From Prosopocoilus inquinatus (Eukaryota > Arthropoda > Insecta > Coleoptera > Lucanidae), in assembly GCA_036172665.1 (NCBI GenBank), contig JAYKNF010000015.1, forward strand, positions 1,674,001 to 1,738,000: DNA of 64,000 nucleotides. The letters run 5' to 3'. Each line of letters starts with the position of its first letter. The first letter of the stretch is position 1. Shown here piece after piece: positions 1 to 10,560 of the stretch. A program made the position numbers and the translations under genes. The notes beneath the pieces were generated by a model, which saw only the letters and a list, made by a program, of their open reading frames with translations, was not told where the DNA came from and did no database searches.

Positions 1-1228
1 CCGGGTTGTCGCATATCAAACGAAAGGTCTCGCCAAGCGGCGACTGAAAAGCGCGTCGGTTCGATTTTTCGATCGAAGATGGCGCTGCAATGATCGAAAC
101 TGGACGCGTCGAACGTAAACCCGGGTTGTCGCGCATCAGACGAAAGGTCTCGCCGAGCGGCGACGGAAAATCGCGTCGGTTCGATTTTTCGATCTAAGAT
201 GGCGCTGCAATGATCGAAATCGGACGCGTCGAACGTAAAATCGGATTGTCGCGTATCAAACGAAAGGTCTCGCCGAGCGGCGACGGAAAATCGCGTCGGT
301 TCGATTTTTCGATCGAAGATGGCGCTGCAATGATCGAAACTGGACGCGTCGAACGTAAACCCGGGTTGTCGCGTATCAAACGAAAGGTCTCGCCGAGCGG
401 CGACGGAAAATCGCGTCGGTTCGATTTTTCGATCGAAGATGGCGCTGCAATGATCGAAACTGGACGCGTCGAACGTAAACCCGGGTTGTCGCGTATCAAA
501 CGAAAGGTCTCGCCGAGCGGCGACGGAAAATCGCGTCGGTTCGATTTTTCGATCGAAGATGGCGCTGCAATGATCGAAATCGGACGCGTCGAACGTAAAC
601 CCGAATTGTTGCGCATCAAACGAAAGGTCACGCCGAGCGGCGACGGAAAATCGCGTCGGCTTGATTTTTCGATCGAAGATGGCGCTGCAATGATCGAAAT
701 CGAACGCGTCGAACGTAAACCCGGGTTGTCGCGGATCAAACGAAAGGTCTCGCCGAGCGGCGACGGAAAATCGCGTCGGTTCGATTTTTGATCGAAAATG
801 GCGCTGCAATGATCGAAAGTGGACGCGTCGAACGTAAACCCGGGTTGTCGTGCATCAAACGAAAGGTCTCGCCGAACGGCGAAGGAAAATCGCGTCGGTT
901 CGATTTTTCGATCGAAGATGGCGCTGCAATGATCGAAATCGGACGCGTCGAACGTAAACCCGGATTGTCGCGTATCAAACGAAAGGTCTCGCCGAGCGGC
1001 GACGGAAAATCGCGTCGGTTCGATTTTTTGATCGAAGATGGCGCTGCAATGATCGAAACTGGACGCGTCGAACGTAAACCCTGGTTGTCGCGCATCAAAC
1101 GAAAAGTCTCGCCCAGCGGCGACGGAAAATCGCGTCGGTTCGATTTTTCGATCGAAGATGGCGCTGCAATGATCGAAATCGGACGCGTCGAACGTAAACC
1201 CGGATTATCGCCTATCAAACGAAAGGTC
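1..1228 (+). repeat. Satellite 1, block I (long type, truncated by window edge)
   Basis: About 10 monomers of 120 bp, the right part of a long block. A 1-bp deletion near 789 in the T-run before GATCG makes one monomer 119 bp. The same deletion recurs near 3,809, 8,399 and 13,590, so it marks copies of the same long unit. The block is identical by eye to 3,022-4,249. Confidence 0.95.
249..265 (-). other. CENP-B-box-like 17-mer in the 120-bp monomer (representative copy)
   Basis: On the minus strand this reads TTTCGTTTGATACGCGA. The mammalian CENP-B box consensus is YTTCGTTGGAARCGGGA. By my alignment 14 of 17 positions agree, and 8 of the 9 positions usually treated as essential; the exception is CGCG instead of CGGG. 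Nearly every 120-bp monomer carries this sequence or a variant with G at position 12, which also fits. Binding by a CENP-B or pogo-derived protein is inference and the match could be coincidence. Confidence 0.35.
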
Positions 1229-1740
1229 AAAATCGATCGCGTCGAATTCTTTCCGACGTAGAAGAAAGTAGCTTTACGAACGTAACGTTTACCACATGGC
1301 GAGAGATATACGGGGTGATATCGAAAATGTGACACGAACGCGTGTGTAACAGTGAAAAAGTGTTTCCACTGAAAAAAAGTAAGTGTTAAAAACAACGGAA
1401 AACCTCCAAATTCCATTTCTCCGATGTTACTCCGGCAATAGGAAAAAAGGTTATAAGACGATCGCGTCGGCGGCGGCGGCGGCGGCGGCGTCGTTTTGCC
1501 GGTTAAATTCTTCACGATTTGCATTGTGCCGTCGCGTGTACGCTCGACCGAACGCGTCGAGATTTTGACGGAGCTCATTTGAATTTGCAGCCGCGTAAAA
1601 GATGGGATCGACGAGGGTTGGTTGGCAACGATCGCGCGACACGCGCAGTAAGGAAACCTTGACACCTGACATATATAATATTATATCTGTACGGCCAGTC
1701 GAGGGGCCGTAGCCCCGGAGATCGGTTGGGGGGGGGGGGG
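1229..1740 (+). repeat. Spacer S1 of satellite 1
   Basis: Mostly non-repetitive spacer of about 512 bp. It replaces about 10 bp (TCGCCGAGCG) of a monomer, so the flanking monomers stay in phase. In order it holds: an AT/CG region that begins like a degenerate monomer, a hairpin ACACG-AACG-CGTGT, seven CGG units at 1468-1488, an AT palindrome at 1673-1686, overlapping hairpins at 1691-1716, and a run of 14 G at 1728-1741. It contains no convincing coding sequence or RNA gene. Confidence 0.93.
1670..1716 (+). promoter_or_regulatory. Candidate promoter-like element: AT palindrome followed by GC hairpins (S1 copy)
   Basis: A perfect 14-bp palindrome, ATATAATATTATAT, lies at 1673-1686 in otherwise GC-rich DNA. 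Two mutually exclusive inverted repeats follow: ACGGCC (1691-1696) with GGCCGT (1705-1710), and GGGGC (1703-1707) with GCCCC (1712-1716). Equivalent AT blocks lie at 4694, 5904, 9283, 10494, 14461, 15791 and 18561, with a variant near 20,264-20,280. Duplicated promoters in insect rDNA spacers have a comparable AT-rich start region. A role as an RNA polymerase I or satellite promoter is inference only; a structural element is equally possible. Confidence 0.3.
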
Positions 1741-4249
1741 GCGACGGATAATCGAGTCGGTTCGATTTTTCGATCGAAGATGGCGCTGCAATGATCGAAA
1801 TCGGACGCGTCGAACGTAAACCCGGGTTGTCGCGTATCAAACGAAAGGTCTCGCCGAGCGGCGACGGAAAATCGCGTCGGTTCGATTTTTCGATCGAAGA
1901 TGGCGCTGCAATGATCGAAACTGGACGCGTCGAACGTAAACCCGGGTTGTCGCGTATCAAACGAAAGGTCTCGCCGAGCGGCGACGGAAAATCGCGTCGG
2001 TTCGATTTTTCGATCGAAGACGGCGCTGCAATGATCGAAACTGTACGCGTCGAACGTAAACCCGGGTTGTCGCGTATCAAACGAAAGGTCTCGCCGAGCG
2101 GCGACGGAAAATCGCGTAGGTTCGATTTTTCGATCGAAGATGGCGCTGCAATGATCGAAATCGGACGCGTCGAACGTAAACCCGGATTGTCGCGTATCAA
2201 ACGAAAGGTCTCGCCGAGCGGCGACGGAAAATCGCGTCGGCTTGATTTTTCGATCGAAGATGGCGCTGCAATGATCGAAATCGAACGCGTCGAACGTAAA
2301 CCCGGATTGTCGCGTATCAAACGAAAGGTCTCGCGGAGCGGCGACGGAAAATCGCGTCGGTTCGATTTTTCGATCGAAGATGGCGCTGCAATGATCGAAA
2401 CTGCACGCGTCGAACGTAAAAACGGGTTGTCGCGCATCAAACGAAAGGTCTCGCCGAGCGGGGACGGAAAATCGCGTCGGTTCGATTTTTCGACCGAAGA
2501 TGGCGCTGCAATGATCGAAATCGAACGCGTCGAACGTAAACCCGGATTGTCGCATATCAAACGAAAGGTCTCTCCGAGCGGCGACGGAAAATCGCGTCGG
2601 TTCGATTTTTCGATCGAAGATGGCGCTGCAATGATCGAAACTTGACGCGTCGAACGTAAACCCAGGTTGTCGCGCATCAAACGAAAGGTCTCGCCGAGCG
2701 GCGACGGAAAATCGCGTCGGTTCGATTTTTCGACCGAAGATGGCGCTGCAATGATCGAAATCGAACGCGTCGAACGTAAACCCGGATTGTCGCATATCAA
2801 ACGAAAGGTCTCGCCGAGCGGCGACGGAAAATCGCTTCGGTTCGATTTTTCGACCGAAGATGGCGCTGCAATGATCGAAATCGAACGCGTCGAACGTAAA
2901 CCCGGATTGTCGCATAACAAACGAAAGGTCTCTCCGAGCGGCGACGGAAAATCGCGTCGGTTCGATTTTTCGATTGAAGATGGCGCTGCAATGATCGAAA
3001 CTGGACGCGTCGAACGTAAACCCGGGTTGTCGCATATCAAACGAAAGGTCTCGCCAAGCGGCGACTGAAAAGCGCGTCGGTTCGATTTTTCGATCGAAGA
3101 TGGCGCTGCAATGATCGAAACTGGACGCGTCGAACGTAAACCCGGGTTGTCGCGCATCAGACGAAAGGTCTCGCCGAGCGGCGACGGAAAATCGCGTCGG
3201 TTCGATTTTTCGATCTAAGATGGCGCTGCAATGATCGAAATCGGACGCGTCGAACGTAAAATCGGATTGTCGCGTATCAAACGAAAGGTCTCGCCGAGCG
3301 GCGACGGAAAATCGCGTCGGTTCGATTTTTCGATCGAAGATGGCGCTGCAATGATCGAAACTGGACGCGTCGAACGTAAACCCGGGTTGTCGCGTATCAA
3401 ACGAAAGGTCTCGCCGAGCGGCGACGGAAAATCGCGTCGGTTCGATTTTTCGATCGAAGATGGCGCTGCAATGATCGAAACTGGACGCGTCGAACGTAAA
3501 CCCGGGTTGTCGCGTATCAAACGAAAGGTCTCGCCGAGCGGCGACGGAAAATCGCGTCGGTTCGATTTTTCGATCGAAGATGGCGCTGCAATGATCGAAA
3601 TCGGACGCGTCGAACGTAAACCCGAATTGTTGCGCATCAAACGAAAGGTCACGCCGAGCGGCGACGGAAAATCGCGTCGGCTTGATTTTTCGATCGAAGA
3701 TGGCGCTGCAATGATCGAAATCGAACGCGTCGAACGTAAACCCGGGTTGTCGCGGATCAAACGAAAGGTCTCGCCGAGCGGCGACGGAAAATCGCGTCGG
3801 TTCGATTTTTGATCGAAAATGGCGCTGCAATGATCGAAAGTGGACGCGTCGAACGTAAACCCGGGTTGTCGTGCATCAAACGAAAGGTCTCGCCGAACGG
3901 CGAAGGAAAATCGCGTCGGTTCGATTTTTCGATCGAAGATGGCGCTGCAATGATCGAAATCGGACGCGTCGAACGTAAACCCGGATTGTCGCGTATCAAA
4001 CGAAAGGTCTCGCCGAGCGGCGACGGAAAATCGCGTCGGTTCGATTTTTTGATCGAAGATGGCGCTGCAATGATCGAAACTGGACGCGTCGAACGTAAAC
4101 CCTGGTTGTCGCGCATCAAACGAAAAGTCTCGCCCAGCGGCGACGGAAAATCGCGTCGGTTCGATTTTTCGATCGAAGATGGCGCTGCAATGATCGAAAT
4201 CGGACGCGTCGAACGTAAACCCGGATTATCGCCTATCAAACGAAAGGTC
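1741..4249 (+). repeat. Satellite 1, block II (long type, 21 monomers)
   Basis: The length equals 21 x 120 minus about 11 bp: the 10 bp lost at the spacer insertion point and one base lost near 3,809. It contains diagnostic variants shared with block VI: a TGA-creating change at about 2642 (also 12,422) and GACTGAAAAGCGCG near 3,063 (also 53, 7,652 and 12,843). Confidence 0.95.
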
Positions 4250-4761
4250 AAAATCGATCGCGTCGAATTCTTTCCGACGTAGAAGAAAGTAGCTTTACGA
4301 ACGTAACGTTTACCACATGGCGAGAGATATACGGGGTGATATCGAAAATGTGACACGAACGCGTGTGTAACAGTGAAAAAGTGTTTCCACTGAAAAAAAG
4401 TAAGTGTTAAAAACAACGGAAAACCTCCAAATTCCATTTCTCCGATGTTACTCCGGCAATAGGAAAAAAGGTTATAAGACGATCGCGTCGGCGGCGGCGG
4501 CGGCGGCGGCGTCGTTTTGCCGGTTAAATTCTTCACGATTTGCATTGTGCCGTCGCGTGTACGCTCGACCGAACGCGTCGAGATTTTGACGGAGCTCATT
4601 TGAATTTGCAGCCGCGTAAAAGATGGGATCGACGAGGGTTGGTTGGCAACGATCGCGCGACACGCGCAGTAAGGAAACCTTGACACCTGACATATATAAT
4701 ATTATATCTGTACGGCCAGTCGAGGGGCCGTAGCCCCGGAGATCGGTTGGGGGGGGGGGGG
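4250..4761 (+). repeat. Spacer S2 of satellite 1
   Basis: About 512 bp and identical by eye to S1 at an offset of 3,021 bp. It includes the seven-unit CGG run, the 14-G tract and the variant AATCGAGTCGG just after the G-tract, which only S1 and S2 carry. The AT palindrome is at 4694-4707. Confidence 0.93.
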
Positions 4762-5471
4762 GCGACGGATAATCGAGTCGGTTCGATTTTTCGATCGAAG
4801 ATGGCGCTGCAATGATCGAAATCGGACGCGTCGAACGTAAACCCGGGTTGTCGCGTATCAAACGAAAGGTCTCGCCGAGCGGCGACGGAAAATCGCGTCG
4901 GTTCGATTTTTCGATCGAAGATGGCGCTGCAATGATCGAAATCGGACGCGTCGAACGTAAACCCGGATTGTCGCGTATCAAAGGAGAGGTCTCGCCGAGC
5001 GGCGACGGAAAATCGCGTCGGCTTGATTTTTCGATCGAAGATGGCGCTGCAATGATCGAAATCGAACGCGTCGAACGTAAACCCGGATTGTCGCGTATCA
5101 AACGAAAGGTCTCGCGGAGCGGCGACGGAAAATCGCGTCGGTTCGATTTTTCGATCGCAGATGGCGCTGCAATGATCGAAACTGCACGCGTCGAACGTAA
5201 AAACGGGTTGTCGCGCATCAAACGAAAGGTCTCGCCGAGCGGCGACGGAAAATCGCGCCGGTTCGATTTTTCGACCGAAGATGGCGCTGCAATGATCGAA
5301 ATCGAACGCGTCGAACGTAAACCCGGATTGTCGCATACCAAACGAAAGGTCTCTCCGAGCGGCGACGGAAAATCGCGTCGGTTCGATTTTTCGATTGAAG
5401 ATGGCGCTGCAATGATCGAAATCGGACGCGTCGAACGTAAACCCGGATTATCGCCTATCAAACGAAAGGTC
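4762..5471 (+). repeat. Satellite 1, block III (short type, 6 monomers)
   Basis: The length equals 6 x 120 minus 10 bp. Monomer order and variants match short block V (9,352-10,061) closely, for example the GATCGCAGATGG variant near 5,154 and 9,744. The short block is therefore a repeated unit in its own right. Confidence 0.95.
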
Positions 5472-5969
5472 AAAATCGATCGCGTCGAATTCTTTCCGAC
5501 GTAGAAGAAAGTAGCTTTACGAACGTAACGTTTACCACATGGCGAGAGATATACGGGGTGATATCGAAAATGTGACACGAACGCGTGTGTAACAGTGAAA
5601 AAGTGTTTCCACTGAAAAAAAGTAAGTGTTAAAAACAACGGAAAACCTCCAAATTCCATTTCTCCGATGTTACTCCGGCAATAGGAAAAAAGGTTATAAG
5701 ACGATCGCGTCGGCGGCGGCGTCGTTTTGCCGGTAAAATTCTTCACGATTTGCATTGTGCCGTCGCGTGTACGCTCGACCGAACGCGTCGAGATTTTGAC
5801 GGAGCTCATTTGAATTTGCAGCCGCGTAAAAGATGGGATCGACGAGGGTTGGTTGGCAACGATCGCGCGACACGCGCAGTAAGGAAACCTTGACACCTGA
5901 CATATATAATATTATATCTGTACGGCCAGTCGAGGGGCCGTAGCCCCGGAGATCGGATGGGGGGAGGGG
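5472..5969 (+). repeat. Spacer S3 of satellite 1
   Basis: About 498 bp. It differs from S1 and S2 by having only three CGG units and a G-tract interrupted by A (six G, A, five G). The AT palindrome is at 5904-5917. Both GC hairpins are retained. Confidence 0.93.
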
Positions 5970-8838
5970 GCGACGGAAAATCGCGTCGGTTCGATTTTTC
6001 GATCGAAGATGGCGCTGCAATGATCGAAATCGGACGCGTCGAACGTAAACCCGGGTTGTCGCGTATCAAACGAAAGGTCTCGCCGAGCGGCGACGGAAAA
6101 TCGCGTCGGTTCGATTTTTCGATCGAAGATGGCGCTGCAATGATCGAGATCGGACGCGTCGAACGTAAACCCGGATTGTCGCGTATCAAACGAAAGGTCT
6201 CTCCGAGCGGCGACGGAAAATCGCGTCGGCTTGATTTTTCGATCGAAGATGGCGCTGCAATGATCGAAATCGAACGCGTCGAACGTAAACCCGGATTGTC
6301 GCGTATCAAACGAAAGGTCTCGCGGAGCGGCGACGGAAAATCGCGTCGGTTCGATTTTTCGATCGAAGATGGCGCTGCAATGATCGAAACTGCACGCGTC
6401 GAACGTAAAAACGGGTTGTCGCACATCAAACGAAAGGTCTTGCCGAGCGGCGACGGAAAATCGCGTCGGTTCGATTTTTCGACCGAAGATGGCGCTGCAA
6501 TGATCGAAATCGAACGCGTCGAACGTAAACCCGGATTGTCGCATATCAAACGAAAGGTCTCTCCGAGCGGCGACGGAAAATCGCGTCGGTTCGATTTTTC
6601 GATCGAAGATGGCGCTGCAATGATCGAAACTGGACGCGTCGAACGTAAACCCGGGTTGTCGCGCATCAAACGAAAGGTCTCGCCGAGCGGCGACGGAAAA
6701 TCGCGTCGGTTCGATTTTTCGATCTAAGATGGCGCTGCAATGATCGAAATCGAACGCGTCGAACGTAAAATCGGATTGTCGCGTATCAAACGAAAGGTCT
6801 CGCCGAGCGGCGACGGAAAATCGCGTCGGTTCGATTTTTCGATCGAAGATGGCGCTGCAATGATCGAAACTGGACGCGTCGAACGTAAACCCGGGTTGTC
6901 GCGTATCAAACGAAAGGTCTCGCCGAGCGGTGACGGAAAATCGCGTCGGTTCGATTTTTCGATCGAAGACGGCGCTGCAATGATCGAAACTGGACGCGTC
7001 GAACGTAAACCCGGGTTGTCGCGTATCAAACGAAAGGTCTCGCCGAGCGGCGACGGAAAATCGCGTAGGTTCGATTTTTCGATCGAAGATGGCGCTGCAA
7101 TGATCGAAATCGGACGCGTCGAACGTAAACCCGGATTGTCGCGTATCAAACGAAAGGTCTCGCCGAGCGGCGACGGAAAATCGCGTCGGCTTGATTTTTC
7201 GATCGAAGATGGCGCTGCAATGATCGAAATCGAACGCGTCGAACGTAAACCCGGATTGTCGCGTATCAAACGAAAGGTCTCGCGGAGCGGCGACGGAAAA
7301 TCGCGTCGGTTCGATTTTTCGATCGAAGATGGCGCTGCAATGATCGAAACTGCACGCGTCGAACGTAAAAACGGGTTGTCGCGCATCAAACGAAAGGTCT
7401 CGCCGAGCGGGGACGGAAAATCGCGTCGGTTCGATTTTTCGACCGAAGATGGCGCTGCAATGATCGAAATCGAACGCGTCGAACGTAAACCCGGATTGTC
7501 GCATATCAAACGAAAGGTCTCTCCGAGCGGCGACGGAAAATCGCGTCGGTTCGATTTTTCGATTGAAGATGGCGCTGCAATGATCGAAACTGGACGCGTC
7601 GAACGTAAACCCGGGTTGTCGCGTATCAAACGAAAGGTCTCGCCAAGCGGCGACTGAAAAGCGCGTCGGTTCGATTTTTCGATCGAAGATGGCGCTGCAA
7701 TGATCGAAACTGGACGCGTCGAACGTAAACCCGGGTTGTCACGCATCAGACGAAAGGTCTCGCCGAGCGGCGACGGAAAATCGCGTCGGTTCGATTTTTC
7801 GATCTAAGATGGCGCTGCAATGATCGAAATCGGACGCGTCGAACGTAAAATCGGATTGTCGCGTATCAAACGAAAGGTCTCGCCGAGCGGCGACGGAAAA
7901 TCGCGTCGGTTCGATTTTTCGATCGAAGATGGCGCTGCAATGATCGAAACTGGACGCGTCGAACGTAAACCCGGGTTGTCGCGTATCAAACGAAAGGTCT
8001 CGCCGAGCGGCGACGGAAAATCGCGTCGGTTCGATTTTTCGATCGAAGATGGCGCTGCAATGATCGAAACTGGACGCGTCGAACGTAAACCCGGGTTGTC
8101 GCGTATCAAACGAAAGGTCTCGCCGAGCGGCGACGGAAAATCGCGTCGGTTCGATTTTTCGATCGAGGATGGCGCTGCAATGATCGAAATCGGACGCGTC
8201 GAACGTAAACCCGGATTGTTGCGCATCAAACGAAAGGTCACGCCGAGCGGCGACGGAAAATCGCGTCGGCTTGATTTTTCGATCGAAGATGGCGCTGCAA
8301 TGATCGAAATCGAACGCGTCGAACGTAAACCCGGGTTGTCGCGGATCAAACGAAAGGTCTCGCCGAGCGGCGACGGAAAATCGCGTCGGTTCGATTTTTG
8401 ATCGAAAATGGCGCTGCAATGATCGAAAGTGGACGCGTCGAACGTAAACCCGGGTTGTCGTGCATCAAACGAAAGGTCTCGCCGAACGGCGAAGGAAAAT
8501 CGCGTCGGTTCGATTTTTCGATCGAAGATGGCGCTGCAATGATCGAAATCGGACGCGTCGAACGTAAACCCGGATTGTCGCGTATCAAACGAAAGGTCTC
8601 GCCGAGCGGCGACGGAAAATCGCGTCGGTTCGATTTTTTGATCGAAGATGGCGCTGCAATGATCGAAACTGGACGCGTCGAACGTAAACCCTGGTTGTCG
8701 CGCATCAAACGAAAGGTCTCGCCGAGCGGCGACCGAAAATCGCGTCGGTTCGATTTTTCGATCGAAGATGGCGCTGCAATGATCGAAATCGGACGCGTCG
8801 AACGTAAACCCGGATTATCGCCTATCAAACGAAAGGTC
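5970..8838 (+). repeat. Satellite 1, block IV (long type, 24 monomers)
   Basis: The length equals 24 x 120 minus 11 bp, including the shared 1-bp deletion near 8,399. Its right half (about 7,611-8,838) corresponds to block I and to the right half of blocks II and VI, with scattered single substitutions. Confidence 0.95.
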
Positions 8839-9351
8839 AAAATCGATCGCGTCGAATTCTTTCCGACGTAGAAGAAAGTAGCTTTACGAAGGTAACGTTT
8901 ACCACATGGCGAGAGATATACGGGGTGATATCGAAAATGTGACACGAACGCGTGTGTAACAGTGAAAAAGTGTTTCCACTGAAAAAAAGTAAGTGTTAAA
9001 AACAACGGAAAACCTCCAAATTCCATTTCTCCGATGTTACTCCGGCAATAGGAAAAAAGGTTATAAGACGATCGCGTCGGCGGCGGCGGCGGCGGCGGCA
9101 TCGTTTTGCCGGTTAAATTCTTCACGATTTGCATTGTGCCGTCGCGTGTACGCTCGACCGAACGCGTCGAGATTTTGACGGAGCTCATTTGAATTTGCCG
9201 CCGCGTAAAAGATGGGATCGACGAGGGTTGGTTGGCAACCATCGCGCGACACGCGCAGTAAGGAAACCTTGACACTTGACATATATAATATTATATCTGT
9301 ACGGCCAGTCGAGGGGCCGTAGCCCCGGAGATCGGTTGGGGGGGGGGGGGG
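8839..9351 (+). repeat. Spacer S4 of satellite 1
   Basis: About 513 bp. It has seven CGG units followed by CATCG and a run of 15 G. It carries GACACTTGACAT before the AT palindrome (9283-9296), as S8 does, and TTTGCCGCC like S8 and S9, where most copies have TTTGCAGCC. Spacer variants are therefore shared between non-adjacent copies. Confidence 0.93.
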
Positions 9352-10061
9352 GCGACGGATAATCGCGTCGGTTCGATTTTTCGATCGAAGATGGCGCTGC
9401 AATGATCGAAATCGGACGCGTCGAACGTAAACCCGGGTTGTCGCGTATCAAACGAAAGGTCTCGCCGAGCGGCGACGGAAAATCGCGTCGGTTCGATTTT
9501 TCGATCGAAGATGGCGCTGCAATGATCGAAATCGGTCGCGTCGAACGTAAACCCGGATTGTCGCGTATCAAACGAGAGGTCTCGCCGAGCGGCGACGGAA
9601 AATCGCGTCGGCTTGATTTTTCGATCGAAGATGGCGCTGCAATGATCGAAATCGAACGCGTCGAACGTAAACCCGGATTGTCGCGTATCAAACGAAAGGT
9701 CTCGCGGAGCGGCGACGGAAAATCGCGTCGGTTCGATTTTTCGATCGCAGATGGCGCTGCAATGATCGAAACTGCACGCGTCGAACGTAAAAACGTGTTG
9801 TCGCGCATCAAACGAAAGGTCTCGCCGAGCGGCGACGGAAAATCGCGTCGGTTCGATTTTTCGACCGAAGATGGCGCTGCAATGATCGAAATCGAACGCG
9901 TCGAACGTAAACCCGGATTGTCGCATACCAAACGAAAGGTCTCTCCGAGCGGAGACGGAAAATCGCGTCGGTTCGATTTTTCGATCTAAGATGGCGCTGC
10001 AATGATCGAAATCGGACGCGTCGAACGTAAACCCGTATTATCGCCTATCAAACGAAAGGTC
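9352..10061 (+). repeat. Satellite 1, block V (short type, 6 monomers)
   Basis: The length equals 6 x 120 minus 10 bp and is closely related to block III. The last monomers carry private changes, for example GATCTAAG near 9,983 and CCGTATTATCG near 10,033. Confidence 0.95.
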
Positions 10062-10560
10062 AAAATCGATCGCGTCGAATTCTTTCCGACGTAGAAGAAA
10101 GTAGCTTTACGAACGTAACGTTTACCACATGGCGAGAGATATACGGGGTGATATCGAAAATGTGACACGAACGCGTGTGTAACAGTGAAAAAGTGTTTCC
10201 ACTGAAAAAAAGTAAGTGTTAAAAACAACGGAAAACCTCCAAATTCCATTTCTCCGATGTTACTCCGGCAATAGGAAAAAAGGTTATAAGACGATCGCGT
10301 CGGCGGCGGCGTCGTTTTGCCGGTTAAATTCTTCACGATTTGCATTGTGCCGTCGCGTGTACGCTCGACCGAACGCGTCGAGATTTTGACGGAGCTCATT
10401 TGAATTTGCAGCCGCGTAAAAGATGGGATCGACGAGGGTTGGTTGGCAACGATCGCGGGACACGCGCAGTAAGGAAACCTTGACACCTGACATATATAAT
10501 ATTATATCTGTACGGCCAGTCGAGGGGCCGTAGCCCCGGAGATCGGTTGGGGGGGGGGGG
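10062..10560 (+). repeat. Spacer S5 of satellite 1
   Basis: About 499 bp with three CGG units and a 13-G tract. It carries GATCGCGGGACACG, shared with S6 and S7, where other copies have GCGCGACACG. The AT palindrome is at 10,494-10,507. Confidence 0.93.

Noticed and set aside
175..190. RNA polymerase III B-box-like GGTTCGATT followed by TTTTT in each 120-bp monomer
   Set aside because: The final C of the B box is missing, I found no convincing A box at a suitable distance, and the monomer does not fold as a tRNA. It looks coincidental.
1376..1390. GTAAGT 5' splice-site-like sequence in the spacers
   Set aside because: No exon, branch point or acceptor supports it; a six-base match is expected by chance.
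1229..1740. Spacer as an rRNA gene fragment or known transposable element
   Set aside because: I recognise no conserved rRNA core, reverse transcriptase, transposase or LTR feature in any of the nine copies.
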